Assembly (NCBI GenBank): GCA_037349315.1
Contig: JBAIAC010000068.1
Span: forward strand, 19,187,001-19,251,000
DNA from: Chelydra serpentina
Taxonomy: Eukaryota > Chordata > Testudines > Chelydridae
Length of the DNA: 64,000 bases
Direction: 5' to 3'
In this document: one piece after another, positions 1-9,467 of the stretch
Layout: the number at the start of each line of letters is the position of its first letter
Numbering within the stretch: the stretch's first letter is position 1
Translations under genes and position numbers: made by a program
The notes under the pieces: model-generated
The model's database searches: none
The model's input: only the letters and a program-made list of their open reading frames with translations
What the model was told of the DNA's origin: nothing

Positions 1-1104
1 AAGAGTAAGGCAGAGCTTTTGGGCTCCAGACTACAGCAGCGGAATCTCCTGGCAGGTGATGTTAGGGTTTCCATTTTCCGTGACCGTCAAAAAGATCTTG
101 TCCCATTTTTCTTCATGGAAGGTGATCTTGTAGCCTGCAACAACATCGATGGTGTGATGGCAGCCCTCAACATCGTTTACGATCCAGATGAGTGGAGACT
201 GTTCATTGATTCATCGAAGACGAGTCTTAAAGCTGTTTTACTGCATAATGGCAATGTTTTGCCATCAATTCCAGTTGGTCATGCAGTCCATATGAAGGAA
301 ACCTATGACAACATGAAACAACTTTTGAGGTGCATAAACTATGACCAACATCAGTGGCAGCTTTGTGGCGATTTGAAGGTTGTTGCTCTCTTGCTTGGTC
401 TGCAGACTGGATACACAAAGTACTGCTGTTTTCTCTGCGAATGGGATAGTCGTGCAAGAGATTCCCACTACATCAAGAAAGATTGGCCTCTCCGACAGTC
501 ATTGGAGCCTGGGAGGAAAAGTGTTCAGCATCCACCACTTGTTGAATCAAGGAAGATTTTGATACCACCCTTACACATCAAGCTGGGTCTGATGAAGAAC
601 TTTGTCAAGGTCATTGACAAAACACAAGCAGCTTTCAAGTACCTCCGTGGAAAATTTCCAAGGTTAAGTGAAGCTAAGATAAAGGAAGGTGTCTTTGTTG
701 GTCCTGAGATTCGTGAACTTCTTCGAGATGATGCATTTGACCATGCACTGCGTGGCAAGGAAAAAAAGGCATGGAAAGCCTTCCAGTTAGTGGCAATACA
801 TTTTCTCAGAAACAACAAGGCAGACAACTACAGGTTGTTGGTGGAAAACCTCCTCAAGGCATACAAAAGCCTTGGTTGCAACATGTCACTAAAGATACAT
901 TTTTTGCACTCTCATCGAGATTTTTTTCCACCGAACTGCGGAGCAGTGAGCGACGAGCACAGCGAGCGATTTCACCAGTACATTGCAACAATGGAGAAAC
1001 GCTATCAGGGCAAATGGAGCTCATCAATGCTTGCAGACTATTGCTGGACAGTGACAAGAGATGCTCCATTTAATGAATACAAGAGACAAGCCAAGAAGCG
1101 CTGA
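1..1104 (+). CDS. Transposase-like protein of unknown family, 5' partial
   Basis: The frame is open from the first base of the window to a TGA at 1102-1104, so the N terminus is cut off; the first listed codon of a conventional ORF would be TTG at 19, which I do not take as the true start. Residues below count from that TTG. Candidate acidic catalytic positions are D64 in FIDSS, D118 in CGDLK and E313/E316 in DEHSE. A cysteine cluster (C136, C137, C140) sits in a FLCEWDSRA segment, and H186, H294, H297 and H299 could also bind metal. The spacing D-D-(insert)-E suggests an RNase H-like DDE transposase with a large insertion, but this is inference. I recognise the protein as a recurring uncharacterised family in animal genomes and cannot name its superfamily. 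There is no internal stop or frameshift in over 360 codons, unlike nearly every other repeat here. A Harbinger MITE lies 240 bp downstream but is not evidently related. Confidence 0.7.
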   Translation, partial: KSKAELLGSRLQQRNLLAGDVRVSIFRDRQKDLVPFFFMEGDLVACNNIDGVMAALNIVYDPDEWRLFIDSSKTSLKAVLLHNGNVLPSIPVGHAVHMKETYDNMKQLLRCINYDQHQWQLCGDLKVVALLLGLQTGYTKYCCFLCEWDSRARDSHYIKKDWPLRQSLEPGRKSVQHPPLVESRKILIPPLHIKLGLMKNFVKVIDKTQAAFKYLRGKFPRLSEAKIKEGVFVGPEIRELLRDDAFDHALRGKEKKAWKAFQLVAIHFLRNNKADNYRLLVENLLKAYKSLGCNMSLKIHFLHSHRDFFPPNCGAVSDEHSERFHQYIATMEKRYQGKWSSSMLADYCWTVTRDAPFNEYKRQAKKR

Positions 1105-1161
1105 GTAGACACTGAATAGGACTAAACTATGTACATAATAGTTTTTTGCCTTTTGTTTCAT

Positions 1162-1167
1162 AATAAA
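1162..1167 (+). promoter_or_regulatory. Poly(A) signal AATAAA downstream of the first ORF
   Basis: AATAAA lies 58 nt after the TGA of the transposase-like ORF, a normal place for its 3' end. The surrounding A/T-rich stretch makes a chance match possible. Confidence 0.4.
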
Positions 1168-1345
1168 TTTTATTTATATAACCCCTTTGCTGATTTTTAA
1201 AGTGTTACATAAACAGGACAGGTGAAATAGTATCATGTAAAACAACCATAAACACATGAAAAGACCTAGGTTTACAATTTATGATTAAAACTCTACTATC
1301 TACACAATATACAGAGACATAAAATGTAAAAACTTAAATATCTTA

Positions 1346-1641
1346 GGGCTGGTCTACACTACCCCCCAAGTTCGAACTAAGATACGCAACTTCAGCTACG
1401 TGAATAACGTAGCTGAAGTCAAAGTATCTTAGTTCGAACTACAAGTTACTTACCGCTGGTCCACACGGCGGCGCACAGGCTCCCCCGTCGACTCCGCCTG
1501 CTCCGTTTGCGGAGCAGGATTACTGGCGGCGACGGCGAGCACTTCCGGGTTCGATTTATCGCGTCTAAACAAGACGCGATAAATTGATCCCAGAAGATCG
1601 ATTGCTCGCCGCCGAAGCAGCGGGTAAGTATAGACGTACCC
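1346..1641. mobile_element. Harbinger-type MITE with TTA target duplication
   Basis: The element begins GGGCTGGTCTACACTACCC and ends with the inverse of GGGTACGTCTATACTTACCC; TTA flanks it on both sides (1343-1345 and 1642-1644). A 3-bp TTA/TAA duplication with GG-starting inverted ends is the PIF/Harbinger signature. An internal inverted repeat (about 1370-1440) folds around a GTGAATAACGT loop. No coding capacity. Related, truncated copies lie at 4584-4788 and 55545-55659. Confidence 0.7.
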
Positions 1642-1859
1642 TTAGAAACAGTAGCCAATCAGTTGTTTTAATTGTCATATTTGAATTCAGCACATCAAAA
1701 TACATACTAAATAGCACATTTTATCTCTGAAGCAGATGACTTCTCAAAAATTGTAGACCAGTGTATCAAGGGAGACTGTGCTAGACTATGAAAGACACTT
1801 AAGAAAATGGCTGTTCAGGTGATCTTCAGTGGGATTCTGCCCCTCCCTAGAGGAGGAGA

Positions 1860-2051
1860 GTGAAGGCAAGACAAGATTATGAGGCTCAACAGATGCAGTG
1901 GTGCTATAAGGAGGGCTTTGGGGTGTTTGACCATTGGGAGGCATTCATGGACAGAGGACTGTTCCCGTGGAATGGACTCCACCTGAATAGGGAAGGAAAT
2001 AGACTTCTGGGATGGAGGCTGGCACAACTGATTAAAAGAGCCTTAAGTTAG
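1860..2051 (+). pseudogene. CR1 ORF1 C-terminal (esterase) fragment
   Basis: The frame encodes the last part of the SGNH-esterase domain: a WCYKEGFGVFDH block, then NGLHLNREGNRLLG and a terminal LAQLIKRALS, matching the same blocks at the end of the intact ORF1 at 38465-39481. The conserved H of the D/N-x-x-H block is kept, but D is replaced by N. The upstream part of ORF1 is recognisable only to about 1740, with a TGA near 1860. The ORF1 stop follows TTAAGT, the decayed counterpart of the heptamer described at 38468-38474. Confidence 0.75.
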
Positions 2052-2081
2052 AAACTCAGGGGAGATGGTTGGGAGACACTA

Positions 2082-2201
2082 GGGTGACCAGACAGCAAGT
2101 GTGAAAAATCGGGACAGGGGGTGGGGGGTAATAGGAGCTTATATAAGAAAAAGACCCCAAAATCGGGACTGTTCCTATAAAATCGGGACATCTGGTCACC
2201 C
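2082..2201. mobile_element. 120-bp Tc1/mariner-type MITE
   Basis: Perfect inverted ends GGGTGACCAGA / TCTGGTCACCC with a TA on each side (2080-2081, 2202-2203). The interior repeats an AAAATCGGGAC motif in both orientations, so the whole can fold. Inserted in the CR1 near its ORF1/ORF2 junction. No coding capacity. Confidence 0.75.
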
Positions 2202-2430
2202 TAGGAGATGCTCATGTAATCTCCACTCTGATTCTAACATTGAGCAGGAGGAAAATCAAGCAAGAAAAGATACAGCAAGGGAGAAAGGAACAGCAGTGGG
2301 TAGAAGAATGGGCATTAAGAGGAAAGATAGTGCCGATACCAATGAAGCTAAAAGTCAAGTAGGCAATACTGGCAGTAGAATGACTATACCTAATTGGGCG
2401 AGGAATCTGGGAGAAGCAAAGCAGAAACAA

Positions 2431-5190
2431 CCAAGATGTTTATATGCCAATGCAAGGAGCCTGGGTAACAAAATGGAGGAACTAGAACTACTGGTGCAGG
2501 AAGTGAAACCAGATATTATAGGGATAACAGAAACATGGTGAAATAATAGTCATGACTGGAGTACAGGTATTGAAGGGTATGTGCTGTTCCAGAAAGACAG
2601 AAATAAAGGTAAAGGTTGTGAAGTAGCATTGTATATTAATGATGAGGTAGACTGCAAGGAAATTAGAAGTAATGAAATAGATGAAAGAGAGTCTGTTTGG
2701 GCCAAAATCACTTTGGGGAAGAAAGCTACTAGAGGTTCCCCTGGGATAGTGCTTGGGGTATGTTACAGACCTTCAGGATCTGATCTAGATATGGATAAAG
2801 ACCTCTTCAATGTTTTTAATTAAATAAATACTACTGGGAACTGTGTGATTATGGGAGACTTTAACTTCCCAGATATAGATTGGAGGACAAGAGCTACTAA
2901 TAATAGTAGTGCCTAGATTTTCCTGGATGTGATAGCTGACAGATTTCTTCACCAATACTCACCAAACCATCAAGAGGGGATGCCATTTTAGATTTGGCAT
3001 AGGTGAGTAGTGAGGACACCATTGAAGAACTGGTTGTAGGGAATAACCTTGGTTCGAGTGATCATGAGCTACTTCAGTTTAAACTAAATGGAAAGATAAA
3101 CAAAAATAGGTCTGCAATTAGGCTCCTTGATTTGAAAAGGGCAAACTTTAAACAATTAAGGGAGTTAGTTGGGGAAGTGGACTGGACCTAGGAATGGAAG
3201 GATCTGAATGTGGAGGAGGATTGGAATTACTTGACTTTAAATCAAAGTTGCAGATGATATCTGAAGCCTGCATCCCAAGCAAGAGGGAAAAAATTGTAGG
3301 GAAGGGTTGCATACCAAGCTGAATGAGCAAGCATCTCAAACAGGTGATTAAGAGAAAGAAGAAAGCCTTATAAGGAAAGGAAGGTGCGAAGGATCAGCAA
3401 GGAAAGCTACCTCTTGAAGGTCAGAAAGTGTAGGGATAAAGTGAGAACTGCCAAAAGCCAAGCAGAATTGGACCTTTCAAAGGAAATTAAAATAAATAGT
3501 AATAGGTTCTATGGCCATATAAATAAAAAGAAAACAAGGAAAGAAGAAGTGGGACCACCAAGCACTGAAGATGGGGTGGAGATTAAAGATAATCTAGTCC
3601 TGGCCCAAAACCAAAACAAATATTTTGCCACAGTTTTTAAGGGTAATGAGAAGCTACAGGTTAATGGCAGGGTGGCTAATGGGAATGAGGATATGGAAGT
3701 AGAAATTACCACATCTGATCTGGAAATCAAGATCAGATTAATGGGACTAAATTGGGGCCCCTGGATAATCTCCATACAAGAATATTAAAGGAGCTGGCAC
3801 ATGAAATTGAAAGCCCTATAGCAAGGATTTTTAATGAATCTGTAAACATAGGATCATACCCTATGACTGAAGAATTGCTAACACAGATCCTATTTTTAAG
3901 AAAGGGAAAAAACGGTGATCCAGGAAACGTCAAACCAATAGGCTTGTACTCAATGTTATGCAAGTCTTGGAACATATTTTGAAAAAGAAAGTAGTTAAGG
4001 ACATAATGGTAAATGGTAATTGGGATAAAATACAACATGTTTTTACAAAAGGCAGATTGTGCCACACCAACCTGATCTCTTTCTTTGAGAAGATAAAATG
4101 ATTTTTTAGACAAAGGAAATGCAGTAGATCTAATCTACCTCGATTTCAGTATAGCATTTTCTACAGTTCCACACGGGAAACTATTAGTTAAATTGGAGAA
4201 GATGGGAATTAATATGAATGTTGAAAGGTGGGTAAGGAACTGATTAAAGGGGAGACTACAACAGCTCATATAGAAAATTGAACTGTCAGGCTGAAGGGAG
4301 GTTACTAGTGGAGTTCCTCGAGGATCATTCTTGGGACCAATTGTATTTAATATTTTTATTAGTGACCTTGGCACAAAAATTGGGAGTGTGCTAATAAAAT
4401 TTGCAGATGAAACAAAGGTGGAAGGTATTGCCAATACAGAGGAGAACTGGAGTATCATACAGGAAGATCTGGTGACTTTGAAAACTGGAGTAATAGAAAT
4501 GGGATCAAATTTAATAGTGCAAAGTGCAAGGATATGCACTTAGGGACTAACAACAAGAAATTTTGCTATAAACTGGGGATTTAGCTCAGGTCTACACTGC
4601 GGGGGGGATCGATCTAAGATATGCAACTTCAGCTACGAGAATAGCGTAGCTGAAGTCGGCGTACTTAGATCAACTTACCGCGGCGTCTTCACAGCGCTGA
4701 GTTGATGGCTGACGCTCCCCCATCGACTCTGCTTGCGCCTCTCGCGGCGGTGGAGTAATGGAGTCGATGGGAGAGCGCATGTCATGTGGCCATGCAAAAG
4801 GTGAGATATTTCCAGTAGAGATAGGGAAGTTTTAGTACCATTGTACAAGGTACTTGTGAGACCTCATCTGGAATACTGTGTGCAATTCTGGTTTCTCATG
4901 TTTAAGAAAGCTGAATTCAAACTGGAAGAGGTGCAGAGAAGGACTACTAGAATGATTAGAGAAATGGAAAGTCTGCCTTATGAGAGGAGACTCAAAGAGC
5001 TTGGCTTGTTTAGCCTAATGAAAAGAAGGCTGAGAGGAGATAGGATTGCTCTCTAAATGCATCAGAGGGATAAATACCTGGGAGGGGGAGGAGTTATTTA
5101 AGTTAAGCACCAATGTAGACAGAAGAACAAATGGATATAAACTGGCCTCCACAAGTTAACCTTGAAATTAGACAAAGGCTTCTAATCATC
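2431..5190 (+). pseudogene. CR1 ORF2 (endonuclease-reverse transcriptase) pseudogene
   Basis: Ordered fragments in several frames: endonuclease start [12 protein letters not shown] and IGITETW (TGA at 2539), GVCYRPSG, MGDFNFPDIDW, SSDHELLQF; linker KSQAELDLSKEIK and NSNRFYGHI; reverse transcriptase pieces ILKELAHEIE, LGPIVFNIFISDLG and KFADETK (catalytic ADD now ADE); then [12 protein letters not shown] and [14 protein letters not shown] after the nested MITE. At least six stops and several frameshifts. This lineage differs at many positions from the intact CR1 in the window. Confidence 0.85.
4584..4788. mobile_element. Truncated Harbinger MITE inside CR1
   Basis: Starts after a TTA (4581-4583) with CAGGTCTACACTGC, contains the same ATGCAACTTCAGCTACG / CGTAGCTGAAGTC internal hairpin as the copy at 1346-1641 and a GC-rich right part. 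The matching terminal repeat is missing on the right, so it is 3' truncated. CR1 coding sequence resumes by about 4815. Confidence 0.65.
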
Positions 5191-5204
5191 AGAGGAGCAA
5201 AGTT

Positions 5205-5372
5205 CTGTATCAGCAGGGGAAAATAACTTTTGAAGTGATAATCAAGATGGCCCATTTCGGACAGTTGACACACCTTTGTGTCATTCACCTTTGTGACAGA
5301 CATTTGTGTCAACTGTCCGAAATGGGCCATCTTGATTATCACTTCAAAAGCTTTTTCCCCCTGCTGATACAG
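5205..5372. repeat. Palindrome of PLE 3' sequence (68-nt arms)
   Basis: Positions 5205-5272 and 5305-5372 are near-perfect inverted copies separated by 32 nt. Both carry CTGTATCAGCAGGGG, AAGTGATAATCAAGATGG and GACAGTTGACAC blocks. The same blocks appear, diverged, in the PLE at 7878-8350 (near 8090-8120), so the palindrome is an inverted duplication of PLE untranslated sequence. Confidence 0.8.
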
Positions 5373-5572
5373 TGCCTCTTAATTAATTAGCCTCTTAGAG
5401 TTGGTATGGGTACTGCCACCTTTTCATGTTTCTCCAAACGTATAAATATCTGTTTACTGTATGTTCCATTCCATGCGTCTGATCAAGTGAGCTGTAGCCC
5501 ATGAGAGCTTATGCTGAAATAAATGTGTTAGTCTCTAAGGTGCCACAAGTAATCCTGTTCTTTCTGGGGTAT
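5373..5572 (+). mobile_element. PLE 3'-terminal fragment
   Basis: Follows directly from the right arm of the palindrome and ends with GTGTTAGTCTCTAAGGTGCC and CACAAG, the 3' terminal block shared by the PLE copies here. It includes a decayed hammerhead-like segment at 5479-5517 (CTGATCA, GTGAGC...GCCCAT, GAGA, GCTTATGC). Confidence 0.7.
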
Positions 5573-7877
5573 CAGTGGAGGTGAGATGCCTCTTGAATCA
5601 GCTTGCCACTGTCTTCTCAAAGATTTTGGAGACAGCACAGGTAGGTGGTGAGTACTTTGAAATCAAGTGGTGACATCTTGAGCATAGGTCAGAGTAGCAT
5701 TTTTTTCAGGGTAGCCAGTAGAATGCCTCCCATGAGAGAGTGCAGGTTAGAATTGCACCAAACTCTACCAGCTCTCAGGAGGGAAAGGTGGTGATACAGA
5801 CTTGACCTTCAGTACTTCATTCCTGTGCTATTAGAAGATGGCATTACCATTTCTGTTCAGCTGGATTTGTTTTCTCTCAGAGCTGTGAGGCTGTCTGAAA
5901 TGTGCACAATTTGTTTCCTGTGAACTTAAATAATGTGTGTTTCTAACAGAGGGAGGCATTTGTCTCTATAGCCGGGTGCAGGAGTTCTGGGTTGAACAAG
6001 CAGTTTAGAATGCTTCCTCCAGACCTGGCTGCAGGGAAGAAAAGAGAGTTGCATCCTAATTCGGTGCACCACTTTCTCCTCCTTCCCTATAAATACAGCG
6101 TGCTACAGCTGAGGAAGCAACAGCTCTAATGCCAATCCCAAACATTCAGAATCATGAGTCAGGCCCCCCAAAATAATGAAATTGACTTAAAAATCACGAG
6201 GTAGGGTTGGTTGGTTGGTTTGTTTTTGAAATAGTGTGATTCACTTCTGGTTTTGAGTCCTTAGGGTTCAGGATTTCAAATTTTTCTGCATAACCGTGTG
6301 GGTGAGAAATATACTTTTTTTTAAAGTGGGAGCTGAAATGTTCCTGTGATCACATGGCTCCATAAGCTGGGGCTATAAGAACTAATGAACAAACAAACAA
6401 ACAAACATAACACAGAAATCATGGGAGTGAGCAATGCTGTGAATGCATCAACAGGACCTGGCTGCCAAGCCTACTCAAAGAAGCACTTCAGAGTGGGTCA
6501 CTTCTCTGACCCTGCTTACCCTCTGACCGAGTCCTTGCAAGTGAGGCAGGAGTTCTTTCAAAGAAGTGGGTCAAAAGGGAAATGGATGAGTGATACCCAG
6601 AAATTTCAAATAATTTGAAAGGGCTTTTGAATTCAAAAACTTACCTTTGCCTGCTTTCTCTACACTTTTGATGCTAAAGGGCCCTATGGATCAGAAATAA
6701 ACATTAGAAGTCCAAAACAGAACATATCCCCCAAAGCTAATTAATGTCAATTGGTCATTTTGGCTAATTACCAATAGTTTGTCAGAAAAGCCAATTAATG
6801 TATGTAAAGATATTGGTTTTCTGACGTACTACCACTAAACTACAAAGCAACACTTCCTGATGTAAATTATCTTAGGATGTTCCTCCGTATTTCATACTTG
6901 CCATTTTGCTTTATTTCTGATGGGTATAGCCTCTTGGCATTTAAATCCAGACAGTATGATTAAGGAGAAGTCTATACCTTGTACCTGATGTTTTATTTAA
7001 TATAGTTCTCCCTTGATCTAGTCTCTCTCTTAATTACATTATAAGATCTGACTCCACAGCTTACCAAGTATATCCTTTTATATAGCGATGTGGGCTCTTT
7101 CCGTAGCTGAAAGAAGGGAATGCAATGTATGACAGCGTTACTGCTCCACTTCTTTGAGGTACTTCAGTGAGAGGTGTCTCCTGAGTGGGTATTTTGGTTG
7201 TTGTATGAGACATTGGGCTTGATTCTCCACTGAGCTGAGCAGAGGTAATGTGCAGTGGAAAGAGTGGGGGCCTAGGGGAGGTTGGAAGGGGAGAAGCTCA
7301 TCACTGCTCCTTCATTCTCAGCCTGCCCTGTCATGAAGTTGTAGGGCGCCAGTTTGACTTACACCCTTAGTGTACGGTCCAGAGACCATAAGGCCACAGA
7401 GAATCACGTGTAACAGACTCAAGCTGCCATACCCTTCCGCCTCCCCATCCCCTGCCTTCCATTATATCTGTTGGCAATGTTCAGGTATAGGAGGCAGCAG
7501 TGTTGAGTGGCAGAGCTGGCCCAAGAGGTGGTGGAGTGCACCTGATAGCCTCCTTCACTGCCCTTTGACTCCACGCTACTCTTCCTAACTCTTTCTTCAA
7601 ATACCCACAGGCCCCAGAGTAACCTGGGAAGGGGAGTGGTGATTCCTATTTGAATCTGAATGGTGCTTAAAATACTGGAGCTCTTCCCAGACTGGCCAGT
7701 TAGAAGGTCCCCAAGCATTAGCTCACCTGGTCTCCTATTGGCCAGGTGCCTGGTGTATCTCACCCCCCTCCCCTTTTCCAGGTGATGTATGGCCTTCAGA
7801 GAGATTCTGTGTGGAGGGAAGAGTGACCCATCATGGAGTCAGTCGTGAACCAAGAGGAATCAGCAAAACGAAAATAA
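5573..7877. other. No gene seen; old palindromic repeat and AAAC microsatellite
   Basis: No convincing coding sequence on either strand. About 6140-6380 has paired ATCATGAG / CACGAG motifs and a GGTT run (6205-6226), probably an old MITE. An (AAAC)n microsatellite lies at about 6384-6408. The remainder shows nothing recognisable. Confidence 0.5.
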
Positions 7878-8350
7878 GAAAGAAAAACTTGTAGCACCTT
7901 AGAGACTAACAAATTTATTTCAGCATAAGCTTTCATGGGTTAGTACCCACTTCATCGGATGCATGGAATGAAACATACAGTAGACAGATATTTATACAGT
8001 CAGAGAAACATGATAAGGTGGAGGTGCATAGACCAACCTTAAGAGGCTAATTAATTGAGAGGAACCATAACAGCAGGGGAAGAAAAACCTTTGCAGTGAT
8101 AAACAAGATGGTCACACAGGTGTGAATGAGGATCGTTAACTTAAGGGAAATAGATTCAATTAACGTAATGGCCGAGCCATTCCAAGCCTTTATTTAATCC
8201 TGAGGTAATGCAATCTAGTTTGCATATCAATTCGAGTTCAACAGTTTCTGTTTGAAGTCTGTTTTTGGAGTTAATCTGTCGCAACACTGCTACCCTCAAG
8301 TCTGTCACTGAGTGATTAGGGAGGTTGAAGTGTTCAGGAATCAGGAATCC
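7878..8350 (-). mobile_element. 5'-truncated PLE with GIY-YIG C-terminal remnant
   Basis: On the minus strand, translation of about 8160-8345 gives EHFNLPNHSVTDLRVAVL followed by NRLQTETVELELICKLD and GLEWLGHY, the C-terminal end of a Penelope-type GIY-YIG endonuclease. Downstream come the 3' UTR blocks and a terminal segment with a hammerhead-like fold (7922-7958: CCGATGA, GTGGG...CCCAT, GAAA, GCTTATGC) and TTAGTCTCTAAGGTGC. Reverse transcriptase is absent, so it is strongly 5' truncated. Confidence 0.75.
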
Positions 8351-8382
8351 TATTGCCTTCTCCACAGCTACCCACAATACAT

Positions 8383-8520
8383 TGCCACTGCTTGCATCCA
8401 AAGAAGTGGGTATTGACCCACGAAAGCTTATGCTTCAATACCTCTGTTAGTCTATAAGGTGCCACAGGACCCTTTGTCGCTTCTACAGATCCAGACTAAC
8501 ACGGCTACCCCTCTGATACT
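8383..8520 (+). mobile_element. Solo PLE terminal unit with 11-bp TSD
   Basis: CCACAATACAT occurs at 8372-8382 and 8521-8531, flanking a plus-strand unit with GTGGGT...ACCCAC, GAAAGCTTATGC, CTGTTAGTCTATAAGGTGCC and the end AACACGGCTACCCCTCTGAT. It belongs to the same subfamily as the units at 25301-25493 and 33597-33745 and inserted beside the older PLE fragment. Confidence 0.7.
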
Positions 8521-8531
8521 CCACAATACAT

Positions 8532-9244
8532 GTACATTCTGCCAGGATATTTAATAATGACTGAAAAATCATTCATGTAAACTATGCCTGCTGCCTTTCT
8601 AACACACACAGAACATGCAGCTTTAGTGTTATCTCAATGGCATCTGGACTAGATAAAGTACAATGTCTGATTGGTAACAAGCAATTGAACATCACATCAA
8701 ACAGAATTAAAATACCCCAGCACGTACTCTCTCTTTCATCCCAGTCAATATGGCACACGCTGTGAATGCATTAACAATGCTGGATGCATTGATCAATGTC
8801 ATTCTCACAAAGGAACATCATGCTGTGGATATTAAAGCACATTGAAAATACTGTAAAATAGATTATAATTATAATACAATTAATTTTGGACTTTTCACTA
8901 AAAATTATTGTGAACTCCATGGCATCTTATTGCAAACTGTTTAGCAATGGTGTTTCTACAATAACACGAAATGAATTCAGTAAAGCTTTCATACTGTGGG
9001 ACATGATTATTTTCTCGATTCAGTAAACACACTGCTGTTTCCAAACTTAACAGTTCCTTTCTCAAAAGGAGGAAAATATCTATTTTCCATTCAACCTTGG
9101 ACATGATTTGAAAAGACATATATGTGTGTGCAATTGCACTTATCTAACATGTACATGCCAATGTAACAGTTGTGCATATGGTACAGATTGTGCCTGTGTG
9201 TAACCCATTTTACATCTACCTGGTCATTTGTTCATGCTAATGCC
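8532..9244. other. No gene or clear repeat seen
   Basis: A/T-rich sequence with no recognisable coding potential or repeat boundaries. Confidence 0.5.
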
Positions 9245-9258
9245 TAATGCAAATAGAA

Positions 9259-9453
9259 TGAGGAGTCCTGTGGTACCTTAGAGACTAACACATTTATTAG
9301 GGCATAAGCTTTCGTGGGCTAGAACCCACTTCATCAGATGCATGGAGTGGAAAATAGAGGAGCGGGTATAAATATTTTAAAGGATGGGAGTTGCCTTACC
9401 AAGGGTGAGGTCAGTCTAAAGAGACATGGCTACCACCACTCTGAAACCTGTCA
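9259..9453 (-). mobile_element. Short PLE unit with 14-bp TSD
   Basis: TAATGCAAATAGAA is found at 9245-9258 and 9454-9467. Read on the minus strand the insert runs from GGTTTCAGAGTGGTGGTAGC, through a hammerhead-like segment, to TTAGTCTCTAAGGTACCAC. It lacks all coding sequence, so it is a non-autonomous or internally deleted PLE copy. The long perfect duplication marks the exact ends. Confidence 0.8.
9302..9343 (-). ncRNA. Hammerhead-ribozyme-like motif in PLE terminus
   Basis: On the minus strand: CTGATGA (9337-9331), one extra A (9330), GTGGG (9329-9325), a 6-nt loop, CCCAC (9318-9314), GAAA (9313-9310), then GC-TTAT-GC, which can form a short stem III. These are the conserved hammerhead core boxes in order, with a paired stem II. 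Hammerheads are established in PLE terminal repeats. The extra A between CTGATGA and stem II departs from the classical core, and a stem I partner is weak, so cleavage activity is uncertain. Confidence 0.5.
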
Positions 9454-9467
9454 TAATGCAAATAGAA

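Larger units (their letters stand above)
1740..5204 (+). mobile_element. Decayed CR1 LINE, plus strand, with two nested MITEs
   Basis: Conceptual translation in shifting frames follows the order of the intact CR1 at 35.5-39.9 kb: end of ORF1 esterase, endonuclease, reverse transcriptase, C-terminal region. Many stops and frameshifts make it dead. A Tc1-type MITE interrupts the ORF1/ORF2 junction and a Harbinger MITE interrupts the region after the reverse transcriptase, so the CR1 is older than both. Sequence passes directly into PLE sequence at about 5205. Confidence 0.85.
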
